From Rostratula benghalensis (lineage: Eukaryota; Chordata; Aves; Charadriiformes; Rostratulidae): a stretch of DNA of 64,000 nucleotides. The stretch is from positions 512,431 to 576,430 of the forward strand of contig VXAI01000098.1 in assembly GCA_013399305.1 (NCBI GenBank), read 5' to 3'. Of this stretch, positions 41,096 through 53,200 are shown in pieces. Positions within the stretch are counted from its first letter, which is position 1. The number at the start of each line of letters is the position of its first letter. The notes under the pieces are model-generated. The model saw only the letters and a program-made list of their open reading frames with translations, searched no databases and was not told the DNA's origin. The position numbers and the translations under genes were made by a program.

Positions 41096-41103
41096 TGACG
41101 TCA
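41096..41103. promoter_or_regulatory. Palindromic cAMP response element (TGACGTCA)
   Basis: A perfect 8-bp TGACGTCA palindrome lies 118 bp before the SLC25A33 ATG, flanked by CpG-rich sequence (gccg..cgcgcgg). CREB/ATF proteins bind this site, and full palindromic CREs in CpG islands near a start site are often functional. Binding here is inferred. Confidence 0.65.
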
Positions 41104-41130
41104 CGCGCGGCCGTTTGACGCCGCCCGCTG

Positions 41131-41140
41131 GCGTCACGTG
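41131..41140. promoter_or_regulatory. E-box (GCGTCACGTG, USF/MYC/TFE3-type) overlapping a half CRE
   Basis: CACGTG lies at 41135-41140, preceded by GCGT, so the E-box overlaps a CGTCA half CRE. GTCACGTG is the preferred core of USF and TFE3/TFEB and is also bound by MYC/MAX. It lies 28 bp downstream of the full CRE and about 80 bp before the ATG. Link to growth control is inference: SLC25A33 is reported as responsive to insulin/IGF-1 and mTOR in mammals. Confidence 0.6.
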
Positions 41141-41220
41141 CGCGCGCCGCGGCCCGGCCTCCGCCTGTGGCTGGCGGAGCCGGAGCCGGAGGCGGTGGCG
41201 GCGGCAGGGGCAGGGGCAGG

Positions 41221-41270
41221 ATGGCGGGCGGCCCGCAGGAGAACACGCTGCTGCACCTCTTCGCCGGCGG
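41221..41270 (+). CDS. SLC25A33: SLC25A33 coding exon 1
   Basis: Fifty coding bases encode residues 1-16 and two bases of Gly17, ending at a consensus donor (GG|gtgagt). The ATG has A at -3 and G at +4, a strong Kozak context, and no other ATG lies between the CRE at 41096 and this start. The peptide [17 protein letters not shown] carries the HLFAGG start of the first transmembrane helix. The N-terminus is about two residues shorter than the human protein as I remember it. Confidence 0.95.
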
Positions 41271-44200
41271 GTGAGTGCGGCCGCCGCCGCCGCGGCGGAG
41301 ATCTGAGCCGGGGGATGCGGGGTGAGGGCCCGGCGGGGCTGGCCCTGCTGAGGGGGACTCCCCCGCCCGGCCGCGGTTGAGGGGCGGTTGGCGGCGTGGG
41401 GGCTGCGGCCTGCTCTCCCCCGGNNNNNNNNNNNNNNNNNNNNNNNNNNNNNNNNNNNNNNNNNNNNNNNNNNNNNNNNNNNNNNNNNNNNNNNNNNNNN
41501 NNNNNNNNNNNNNNNNNNNNNNNNNNNNNNNNNNNNNNNNNNNNNNNNNNNNNNNNNNNNNNNNNNNNNNNNNNNNNNNNNNNNNNNNNNNNNNNNNNNN
41601 NNNNNNNNNNNNNNNNNNNNNNNNNNNNNNNNNNNNNNNNNNNNNNNNNNNNNNNNNNNNNNNNNNNNNNNNNNNNNNNNNNNNNNNNNNNNNNNNNNNN
41701 NNNNNNNNNNNNNNNNNNNNNNNNNNNNNNNNNNNNNNNNNNNNNNNNNNNNNNNNNNNNNNNNNNNNNNNNNNNNNNNNNNNNNNNNNNNNNNNNNNNN
41801 NNNNNNNNNNNNNNNNNNNNNNNNNNNNACGGGCTGTGGGCGCCGAGCGCGGCCCGCGGCGCTTCCACCCTCGCCCTCACAACGCTGCGCGCCCCGTGGG
41901 GCAGCGTTCGCCTCGCTGCCTCTGTGGAGGAGCCCCAGAGTTAGCAATTACATCCTTAGCAAGCCAGGCGGGAAGCGTAAGAACGGATCACAGTGCGGCT
42001 TGAGGTCAGCACCGAGCACTTGTGGTGCTGTGACATTTAGCTATATATAATTTCAAAATCTTATATAGCTGCGGCATCCAGCTCTTTTGAATGAACCGCT
42101 TTGCCCTAAGCCTTGCCCCGAATCAAGGAGGAATTGAAGGATGTCATCCCAAAGGTGCTGTCCAGGTAGCAGGCTTTATGATTTTTGTACCATGGCTTGA
42201 TTCTGCAAAGAAACCTGTCTGCACAACCCTTGAATAAGCTCTGCGTAGGTGAGAGTTAATAGCGGAGGCTGTGTAACTGCCTGATCCATATAATTCTATG
42301 AAAAGCAAGTGCTCTAAAAAGGGGAAAGGAATGGAGGGGGAAGGGAGTTAGAGAAGGTCTTGGCATTTCTGAGTAAGTGACCTGCCTTGCAAGGCTACTA
42401 CTTTTAGGTTCTTGCAAGGAGTTGTAAGCTTCTTATTTTTATTGTGTTAAAAGGTTAAAGTAGCAACCCCGCCCACCCCAAACCACCAACCAAGAACCCT
42501 CCATAAAAGCCTTGTTAATTAACTTATAACAGTAACTTTAATAGTAGTACAGTAAGATGATTTTATGGTGGAAATTAAAATTAAATTTAAAAAAATCATT
42601 TGCTATGTAGATAGTAAGAACTGTTATATGCAATTCCGTCCTTATCAGAAATCATCTTTTGTTGTAGTCTTTTTTTAAAATAGTTTAAACTATCTAAGCA
42701 GTTGAATATTCTGTAGTAAATGTCAGCTGATAATAGCTAGGAAGCCACCATGAAATCCATTGTTAGTTTAAATCTGTTTAATAGTAGACTATTGTTTTTT
42801 TTCTGTTGCTAAGTAGGAGACTTCAGTCTCCTCTGACATGTCCCTGGAGCAGTAAGTTCATTTAAGCTAATATTAAACCGAACAAAGCTAAGGTTTTTCT
42901 CAGAGGCACTGGCACCCTTCTGCTGACTTGGATAATTAATGTTTTTTTGAGTCCTCTCTTTCCCTCTCCTCCCCTGCCTGCGTTAGAGCAGTACCTGGAG
43001 CCTGTGGCAGAAACTGGACCTGAATGTACACAGGCTTGATTGGACAGTAACAAAGCTTATCCAGAACTCTAGGTGTGCTCGTGTAACTCATCAGACTAAA
43101 TAAATAAGAATTTTAAACTCATCAGTGTTTTAATTAGTATTATATGGTCAACAACTTCCTTCCTTGTTTAATGTACCCTCTACCTTCTCTAAGGATTCTA
43201 GTAAACAGCCTTTTTCTGCAGAAGGACCAGGAAGGGACCGGATCCAATCTGGTTTTGAGAGAGCATGGGAGGAAAGAATGGAAACACCACAGGGAATATC
43301 CCCTTCACCACTCTGGTGTAATAAGATTGATCTATTTCTAAAGCAGTGTGGAAGATACAGCAGGGAGGAAAGAGGTGATCTTTCACGGTATACAGGCCTT
43401 TAAAAGTTTATTGCTGGACCTGATTCTTCTTCTGCATATCTTGTTATTTGCAGAGACATGGAAGAGTGTACCATCATTTGTCTTGCTGTGATGTTACAGA
43501 AGGGAAAATGAGACAGCAAATTTAGACTTCTGGTGCACCAGCCAACGCTGAAGTGTTTGGTCCAGCACCCACACCCCCCCCATCCAGTTTATTTCAGAGT
43601 GGTTCCTTTTCAAGGCCTGAACTTGCACATCCTGGCTGTGTACGTGCTTACTAATGCTGTTATCTCTGCTCTTCAAGTGAGAAATGCAGAGATTCTTAGG
43701 GCTCGCTGGATAGAACGAGCTGTGGAACATCAGTTTCAAACTGTTGCCCAGGCTGTTAGGACGCCTTTCTCTACATGTAATGAATGTAGTAAGAAATAGG
43801 TGATGGGTGCTGGAGCAGCCAGCTGAGAGGCAAGACAGAAACACAAATTACATTAGATATGAGGCTCTGTGCCATGTCTGCCTTACACATTGCGCGTTTT
43901 AGTGGTAGTAATGGTAAAGGTACTCAGCTCAATAAAATCTGATTAAAGAAGCTCAGCTGTGATAATAATTTGCTACATGTATTATCAAAGGAGTTTTTGA
44001 AAGAATTGTTAGTCCTTGACTAAAAGTCTCTCTTGAGGTCCTTCCTTAGCCTTTCAAATTCTGTCTTTCACAGAACCCTATTATAACAAATGGGTTGTAT
44101 TGTGACATAAAGCTGTTTGCAGAACAAGGACCTTGGACAAAATAACTCCTCCAGCAGAAGAAAGTATTGGAAGTTCAGAATACTTCATGAGTTGTGTAAG

Positions 44201-47200
44201 ATGTTAACCTTTGTTCAGGTTGTCTTTTTTTTGCAGATAAAGAAAGAGCAGCCAGTTCACTTGAAATTACTGGTATTACAATAGCTTCCTGTGGAGGTGA
44301 GAATGGGACGCAGTGTCATCTTAATAAGATGTAATACAGGATCCGTATGCGTGCACAAAAAAAGGCAGGCCAGCCTCAGATAATCTTAATGGCCAGAAGA
44401 GGAGAGTTTAATGCTTTGGAGGCTAGGAGTGATGAAATGCACTATAATAAGGTCTTCAGGGAAAGCTTATAGCCCCTTCTAGTACCTAAAGGGGGCCTAG
44501 AGAAAAGGTGGAGAGGGACTTTTTATCAGGAAGTGGAGCAATACAACAAGGGGCAATGGTTTTAAACTGAAAGAGGGGAGATTTACCTCAGATATCAGGA
44601 AGAAGTTCTTTGTTGTGAGGGTGGTGAGAGCCTGGCCCAGGTTGCCCAGAGAAGCTGTGGCTGCCCCATCCCTGGAGGGGTTCAATGCCAGGTTGGAGGG
44701 GGCTTTGAGCAACCTGGTCTGGTGGGTGGTGTCCCTGTCCAGGGCAGGGGGGGAGGGTTGGAACCAAATGATCCTTAAAGTCCTTTCCCAACTCTTGACT
44801 ATTCAATGATTAGAAATGTTCCCAAGGTGTTAAAAAGAGATGTCTTCCTATTAGCTGACTTATTGTAGGCAGACAGACTCCCTGGCTTCCCATTTTTTAC
44901 TGATAGTTCCTTTTAAGGCTTACAATAATAACAGCAAACCAAAGGGTCTCAGGGTTTTGGTGGGAAGATGACACTGAGGGCAGGGAAGATTTCAGAAGCA
45001 GCAAAGAGAATGATGCCTGAGTTGCACAACAGACGTAAGTTTGTTTACAAGTCTGGGTTCCTGCTTCCCTGCTGAAGTCAGTGCAGTTGTTCCTTGTTTT
45101 TGTTTGGGAAAAGCTGAACCAGGCTGCAGCAGAGATTATTCCGTGTTGTCTTTCCAGCTGGACTGGTACTGTTTACTACAGGGATTTCCTAAGAAGTGCT
45201 ATTTAGAGATGCAGCACCCTTCATAGAACTAGCGAAGAGCAAAACTGGGAACACATGTTTTATCTGGATTTCCTATAAGTACTGCGTGATCCCTATTCTT
45301 TAGTGGTTTGGTTCAAACTGGGGGGCTGCTTGAATAAAACCACGTTTGGGACATTTTTCCCTCTTGGTATTGAGGCTCAAGTCCATAACTCCTTTGCTCC
45401 TATGGCTCTGAAAAGCAACCTTAAATAACAAAGCTTGGTTAAGCCACCTGAAGAAGGATTGAAAGCATACTTTGGGAAGGTTGGTGACATGAAGCTGCTT
45501 TGAATTGAAGGCATAGTGACATCTGTCTCCATGGGCACAGGTTGACCATCTTGGTTGCAGCCAAGAGGTGCTTGATGCACCTCACCTGAAGGGGATGTAT
45601 TCACCATACTGTGCAGGGTCCAGGACGGCTACAGTTGATGATGAGATTGACTGTCTTCAGCCCTCTACCAAGGTTAGGTTCTCACGTGCTTTATGTAATC
45701 CACTAACGGTGTACCAGCTCAAGGAACTCAGTAAGTCTTACAGGAATACCTATACCCAATGATAACATTATTAGCTAGAAATTTATTGAATGCCTTAACT
45801 CCAAATTAAGGCATTAGGAAGGGTCTGTAGTGTTTGAGACTCAATTTCCTATGGCATCTGAGAATGCAGCAGCTTCTTCTGGTTACAGTCTTGACAATGA
45901 AAGAGCAAAAATATAAACTGCTAGGGCATGTGGCACGTGTTAGAGAAACAGAATGAAATTCCTATTGCAAATATAATCTTGTTTACTTTTCACACTTGCT
46001 GTGAATATACTGCTTACTGTGGGATTTTATCTGCCTTCATGGGCATGATGCTATGGCAGCAACTAGGAAAGTAGATAATACTCTGCACTGTTAGTGCCAT
46101 GGTTTAGCTGTCCCTGGCTGTCTCACTGAATTCAGTCTTGCAGCTGTATTTGGGGAGCTCTACAGGCCTTTGAGTCCATTAGAGGTGTCCAGTCAGTAAT
46201 AACAAATGATTTCCCAAGGTGTATTTTGACATTTAAAACCATCTGTGGTGCTATCCATGAAGCATGAATTGACACATACTTGTCAATCTGGTTCTTCAAA
46301 TGGCCCATTAAGTATGGGTGCCAGACTTTGCACTAATGCCTCTCTTGCAAGTGTTTCACTTGACTCCTGTCTGTCAAAAATTCACTGTTAAATGTTGAGA
46401 GTAGTTGCTGTCCTTTAAGGAGGAAAAGGTCATTTTAAATGCTCACACAGCAAAATGTGTCTGGCTGAATTATAATTTATGATTCTTCTAACTGAGCAAC
46501 TCATCATCTTTGCTCGTGGTGTTGGTAAAGCCAGTGGCACAGCTGAAAGATCATTAAAAGTTTGGATGCCTTTTGTTTGGTTGGTTTTTGTTTTGCAGAG
46601 CTTCCTCCAACATTCAGCATTGTGTTGTTATTAGTATTAACAATATTGCTCATTGATTAAATCTAGGACAGATGAAGTAAGCCCTACTCTTAATTAAGAT
46701 TCTTGGCATCTATATCAATTGTGCTAGTGGCTGCTGAGAGTTTCTTTCAAATGCAACTCATGGGTATATTGGGGGTGGACTTTGTAAAGATAGAAAGCTG
46801 GCAGCAAGAGAAAAATTGGAACTGGATTTCAAGAATTAAATCCTTGGCATGTTTTTTTTTTTAAAAAACAGTGTTTTCCTTTTATGGAAGTAAATATTTT
46901 TCTGCAGCTGGTAATGTGTAGTACATTATGTATGTCCATAAACACAAAGTATATTTTGTATTTTCAGACCGAGGGTTTCCTTAGTTCCTTTGTCTGGACA
47001 TCACAAAGCAGAGAACTGTATTTTACTGCTGGAGTGGCTGTATATGTCTGGCCCATCATGTAACTACAGGAGGCATTCAAAGCCTGAAGTGCAAGTTCTG
47101 TGTTTCTGGCAGGAAGTGAGAGGGCAAAGCTGATGAATCGTTGGGTGTCTCACACTGAAGAGATTGTGTATCTGCCACACGTGCAGAGCATTGCTGGGAA

Positions 47201-50200
47201 CCTCCTGCTCCACAACTATGAGCCTGACATGGGACCTGTTTAAGATACCCTACTATAGTGTTTAGTTCTCCAGGAGGTTTCTGTCTTCTGACTGAGAACA
47301 GATTTAGACATTGTTTAAGGATTTTTGCAAGAGGCTAGTGCAGTAAGTAAGCACTCCTTAACTTCTCTGCAACTGTAGTTCTGCACCGAAGTATCAAAAA
47401 TACCTGACTGTTTTGCTTTGATTGCAGCAGCAGATTTCCCCAAATGAAATTTGTCTGACTCTATATCCATAATCTGAATCTTTCAGGGTTTATAGCTGTT
47501 TATGTAGCTGAGGAAGGCTGGCTGTTTTTCCTTTCTTCCCAGACGTAGGCATTTGGAACACTGTAGGAATACAAAGTGTTTCTTTTATGCCCAGTGTGTT
47601 ATGTTTCAGAGATCTTTCCAGGGAACAGAGCAACACCAAGATGCGATGCATAGGATTCCTATGTGGAGGAAAATCAGCTCATCTGAAAAAGCTGCCCAAT
47701 ATATCAAAGTCCTCACTTGAACTATCTGCTGGGTATTTATATTTGGGACATAATGTGTGCACCCTGGTGACATTCTGAGAATTGCTTTGTTAGATAATGT
47801 TTTTTTCTTAAATGTCACACTGACAGCATAAACTCTGAGCTGTTAAAACTGATGATGCAGATATTAACTCATTGTGTTGAATATCAGAGGATTTGCATAT
47901 GCATTACCAGAAGTACTTAAATATTAAAGGATGAATAAATTAATTGGATTATCAGACTGAAAAGACAAAAGGTGAGGAGTGGGCTAGGAAGGCAAGAAGA
48001 CAGCTGATGCAGGAGGGAATATGCTGGAGAGGCTAACATTGTGCAGCAAGATGTCACTCTAGCATGAGCAGCTGGTAGGTCAGAAACAGCAAATGGAGTT
48101 TCAGTATTCCAAATTTATGAATTGTTAGTGTGAAAGTATTGTTTTAATGTCCATAAATGTGAAATAAATGAGAGCTGGACAGGGAGTACGCAGTAGAGGA
48201 GTGTTAGTAGATAAATTAATTGAGAATTAAGGCAATCAAATTCTCTTCATCGAGTCCCTACAGACTTAAAATTTCTCTTGAGTATGTTGATTAATCAAGT
48301 GTTAATTATACGTATTTGTGTCTGTGTTGGATATGGATAGTAGGAAAGGTGGCAGTGCAAGAGGGATCCTGAAAACACTTCCAGCTCCCAGTTGTATGAG
48401 CTGTGGGAACAGGAGAGGTTTTGCTGGAGAAGCCAGTCCTGACCTCTCCTTTTCCCCCGGGACCTAGTTTCAGAGAAATGTGAGCCATGTGAGATGCATC
48501 TGACAAAACAGAGAAGGATAAATAGAAGCAATGTCCTCCAGAGCACTATTGACACAAGAGAAGGCTTCTATCCAAGCCCTGGTTCAGTACACAAAATAAT
48601 CAAGGGCCTGATAAGGTCTCTGTGAACACGAGCATTTTTGAGCCAAATGACACAATTTCAGCCACCGTGTACCTAGTTCCATGAACAACTCTGCCTAAGT
48701 GGTTCAAAGGGGATGAAGGCAAAGCTCTTTCTTTTAGCATCTGCCACTTGGGATGTGTGAATTGTTTCCAGTTCAGGCTGTTCCCCCTTGCAGCAGGGAA
48801 GAGAAAGAAGCGAGAACTTAAAGGAGAAGCTCATTGATGCAGGCTGTTAAATCATATTGCCAGTCTCAGAGAAAACAGTTTCTTCTGTTGGCTGCATTTC
48901 TGTATTTCTTAGCTAATAGGTTCAGTTGTAGCAAATTCTAAATCCCAATGTGTTTGATAATAAAATTTAGATACAGTGCTTTTAGCCAACATTAACATTA
49001 AACAAATTGTGAAGTTTGACAGAAGGGACAATCAATTACCAAAGAGGAAAAGCAGCAGAGAGAGAAATGGTTTGACCAGTCACTTTCCAGATCACTAATT
49101 AAAATGAAAGTTGGAACATGTATGCCTTATGTTCTTGGCCTGGTGTGCTTTTTGTGAGGCTCAGTCTGACTACATTAAGATATTTTAAGATATGCCTGTT
49201 ATTGTATCACTTATTTATGTGTGTGTGTGTCTGTATGTATATATGCACACACATATATATGCATGTGTGTAGTATTTTATTGTTGTTCTTCTGACATCAG
49301 AGTATGGGAATCCTGTTCTTTAGTAGCCTTTCTGTCCTGTTACTGTGTTTTCCTACCTTCCTTCTTATCCTTACAGCTTCCTTTCCCCCACCTCCAGAAA
49401 ATTAGTTGATAGCCATTGTTTTTAAGAGGGCCTAGCTTAGAGTAGTTTTGATATTTGCTACTTCTGTAGAGAGCTGTTTTAATCATAAGTACTGAAATGG
49501 CAAAGAATTACATTGCTGGTTTCAGTCTATAGTCTCCTAATCACCAGTGGCTTGTTCCCATCTGCCAGCTTCCTGCTTCCCATAAGAAAAATCCATCCAA
49601 GAGTATGTCTCTCTTAGGACAACAACCTCTGAAACATGAATGCTTCTCGTGGGACAAGCAGATGGTCAGTCAGGGTTTGGTTTGTTTTTTGTTTGGTTTT
49701 TTTTTTGTTTTGTTTTGTTTTGTTAGTGCTGGGTATCATCTTTGTATTTACCGATCTCATCACTTACACGTGATCACTCTAAGAGTTGCTCAACCTTCCC
49801 TCCCCTCTCCCAGGGCTTGGGAACAGTTGTCTTTGCCTAATGCCAAAAGTGCCCTGCTTTCTAAGAACTGGTCCACAATGTGGAGCAACTGGAGACAATT
49901 CTTCAGGATTTCTGTATACACCACGCTGTGATTTGACACATCTGTGCAACTGTGTTTTCCTGGCCCCATCTTCTGTTTAAATTGTATTTTTCAGATGCGG
50001 AGGAACGGTTGGTGCTATCTTCACCTGTCCCTTAGAGGTAATAAAGACTAGGCTCCAGTCTTCAAAGTTGGCTTTCCGGACTGTCTACTACCCACAAGTC
50101 CAGCTGGGGACCATCAGTGGTGAAGGAATGGTCAGACCAACATCTGTATCACCTGGGCTCTTTAGTGTTCTCAAGTGAGTACTGCTCTTCCTGTCATTCA

Positions 50201-53200
50201 GTGTTGCTTGACACCAGCGATCTGAGTTTCAGTTCCTCCGTGCAAACACAGAATGCAATTTTTGCTCCAGATTTGCACTGGAAAGATTCGTGTCAGTTTG
50301 GCTTCTGCCTTCAGCAGTAAAAAGATAAATTGTTCTTTTAAAAACATGTATTTTCAGGACTCCTGAGCATTCCTTTAAACTTCCACAAAAATTTGTTTCC
50401 ACCACTTAGAAACTTTCCAAAGTGAATTGATCTGAATAAGAGGTATTATTATTAAACTGTCTCCTCACGTTTAAGCTTTTCGGTAGTTACAACGTCCTAG
50501 GGACCAATGCACAGGACAAACTGTAAACTCTAGATACGTCTTAGCTTGTGGAAACTCTCACAGAAAATACTATGGGTGAAAGGGCTTTTTCTCTTTTTCA
50601 ACACCAAGAAGTGTCATCTTTGTCCCTTATGGGGAATAATCATGTTTACTGTCCCCTTGGAGCACTGGAACAGGGAATCCTTACGAGCTGGGGCCAATTC
50701 TTGGCAAACGATTGAACAACTGATAAGCCATAGACACTGTTTTTTTATTGGAGCTATTCCCAGTTTGCTTTGAGTAGCCAGTAGAGATAAATACTGCCGT
50801 TGCTGCCCATGCTATTTACCTGTTTGATAGAGGGAAGTTTTAATTCCTCTCTTGAAGCACTCTCTCTTTGGAGCATCATGCAACAGCCTGTAGCCTTTCC
50901 CTCACCTTAATGGACCAGCACTGTAACTAGTTTTCTGATTCTCTGCACTTAGTGCTGCATGTCAGCCCCTGACCTGTCCTCCAAGCTGGCCCTGTTTGGA
51001 GCATGAGTTTGAACCAGTGACCTCCAGACTTCTGTGTGCCTATGTATTTTAAGTTATGCATGTCTGCAGTCTTGTAACTGAAATTTACGGGAATGGGGGA
51101 AGGACACTTGTTGCAAAAGCAGGCACAGTAAAATACAATGTTTAATTGGGGTCTTGGAAAATGTTATCTTTTCCTCAGCTATAGCTGACTTAATGAGCTC
51201 TCCTCTGTTTGCTCTTAGATGTTGTCTTTGCCAGTTGTTAGTATTCATCAATCCTATCTAGGCCTGTATTGCTTACGGTCTGTGTGAAAAGCCTTCTGTG
51301 TGGTTCAGACTGCAGCAGTTGATGCTCCAGCTGTTCCCTTTTCAGATGTGTATTCCTAAAGAAGAGGAATTTTGAAATCATCTGGCTCACAACTACTGAA
51401 TTGTTTTACCAGCAACTCTGAAGGCCAGACCTCTGCTACTGTATTTCATATCAAAGCACTATAAACTTGTTGTTCAGACCTCATGCAAATGGCTTATTGG
51501 TATCCCTGGGCACTGCGGGGTGATGCAGAGAGGTGCTGTTTAGATCAGGCAGCAGGGGAAGCGTGGCCAGGAGAGCACGCTGACAGGCTCTGTGCTGGGC
51601 AGGCAGCAGGGAGGCAGTGCTTTATGTAACAGCACAGTGCTAATTCCCATTCTCTGCAGAGCTGTCTGCCTGGAGTCATTCCGGGACAGGAGTTTCTGTG
51701 CTGTAAACAGCGCTGCTTTCCCCTGCCAACCAGTTCTTTGTCTATTCAGAGGTGAGTCGAGAGCAAATCGTGACTGAAGAATGTGAGGCAGTGCCAGTTG
51801 CCTTTTGATTTTCATCTCCTTTCCCATGCTTTCTTTTCACCTTGCAGCATGGGACCTCAGGCAGCTGTAGTTAAAGGAAATGAAAACTTCAAGGCACAAG
51901 TTTCTTAATTCTTCATCCTCTTGGCCCATCTTTTTCTGGAGTTGTTGGGTTGACTTTTTTTTTTTTTTTTCCTTTAGGGAGAGAGGAAATGGTTTTAAAT
52001 TGGGTCAACCTTTTAATATATTTATTAAGCTCATTAAAGTTGTAACTATGATTTGATTTCATTTTGCTTCAGGAATTGCTTAGCTGGATGTATCACCGAG
52101 CTTTCAGCCTGCTTGCTTGCTTCAGAAGAAGGAGTAACAGCAGAATATTGATGCTGCCATTCCATTGCAGGCAGTATCTGTTCTTCACAGATACTGCTGT
52201 TGATTATGGCCTTCCTGATAAAATACAAGTGCGGGAAGAAAGAATTGAAGTTAGGACTCTTGCTCTTACTTGTCCATCCCTTTCTCAATCCCAGTCATGC
52301 AGTGCCAAACGGGGTATGACTTGGGCTTTCTGACTTGGGAAAATCATATGGTTAAAGAAGCAGCCATCAAAGCCATACATATAAACGTGCTCTGTGAGAT
52401 TTAAAGGTGTTGGGTATGAAAGCCCCTTAACTGCTGTAAATAGAAAGTAAGTAGGTACTCAGGAGGGCAGGTTAAGCCTGCAGCTGAATAGAAAGGCTCC
52501 AGAAGGACATGCTGTTTTTATCTAATCCATTTAAGATTCTGATGAGTCACCCCAGCTGGAATCTGCAGTCGTGACTGTTAAGTGACAAAGAACAAGTAGT
52601 TGGTGGATCTGTCTCCTTGGAGACACTCAGCCCTGGAGTTTACACAGAAAGTATAACTCTGCTGCAGAAAAAGTGTTTGAGAAGCTCCTGTATCATCTTC
52701 TAATGAGCTTGGTTTTGGAATCTGTGGAGAACGTTCTCAACAGTGCTAATGACCCAGAAAGCAAATTCTGAAAACTGGCAGTTCCAAAGGGTGCACGTGA
52801 AGTACCCATGGAGCCTGGTGTTATCTGTTACTGGACTGTACCTGGCCTTCACTGGCTGTTTACAAGTGTATGGCTGTTGTTTTAGGGCTTGTAATTACTA
52901 CTGTTGGTAGTGCAAGGAATCTGTAAGACAAGTCTTTTTTTAATGAGGCACTTCAGCAGGGTATTGCAGAGAGCTTGGCAACTGCTGGGGAAGCCATCCA
53001 AACAGTCCTAGCCCAGTATGTCTTCTAAGGTGTGAGGGAAGATGGGTGGAAATAGCTTTGGAAACCTGGCTGTAGCAATTGCAGAACTGCAGGAAAGCAT
53101 CATTTGGTGATCTTCTGGCTTTAGACCTGCTCATGGAGTCCAGTCCTGACAGTGATTCACAGTGGTACCTCTGTAGTTGGAATTTACTTGGCAAAGATGA

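Larger units (their letters stand above)
41040..41423 (+). promoter_or_regulatory. SLC25A33: CpG-island promoter and 5'UTR of SLC25A33
   Basis: The sequence is very rich in C, G and CpG from about 41040 through the gap at 41424, and again from 41829 to about 41945. No TATA box is visible near the start codon, which fits a CpG-island promoter with dispersed starts. Within it lie a palindromic CRE, an E-box, GGAGCC/GGC triplet runs and a short (GGGGCA)n run just before the ATG. The transcription start is probably between about 41105 and 41200, but the sequence alone cannot fix it. Confidence 0.8.
41271..49994 (+). other. SLC25A33: SLC25A33 intron 1
   Basis: This 8.7-kb phase 2 intron runs from gtgagt to ttttcag. 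It holds the downstream half of the CpG island, the 405-base gap, a CR1 copy at 44.5 kb, and simple repeats at 46.85 kb (T12), 49.2 and 49.7 kb. No extra coding exon is supported. Confidence 0.9.

Noticed and set aside
40820..41947. A 375-codon minus-strand open frame across the gap
   Set aside because: Most of it is N translated as X, and the rest is GC-rich promoter, exon 1 and LTR read backwards. No stop can occur in N, so its length is artificial.
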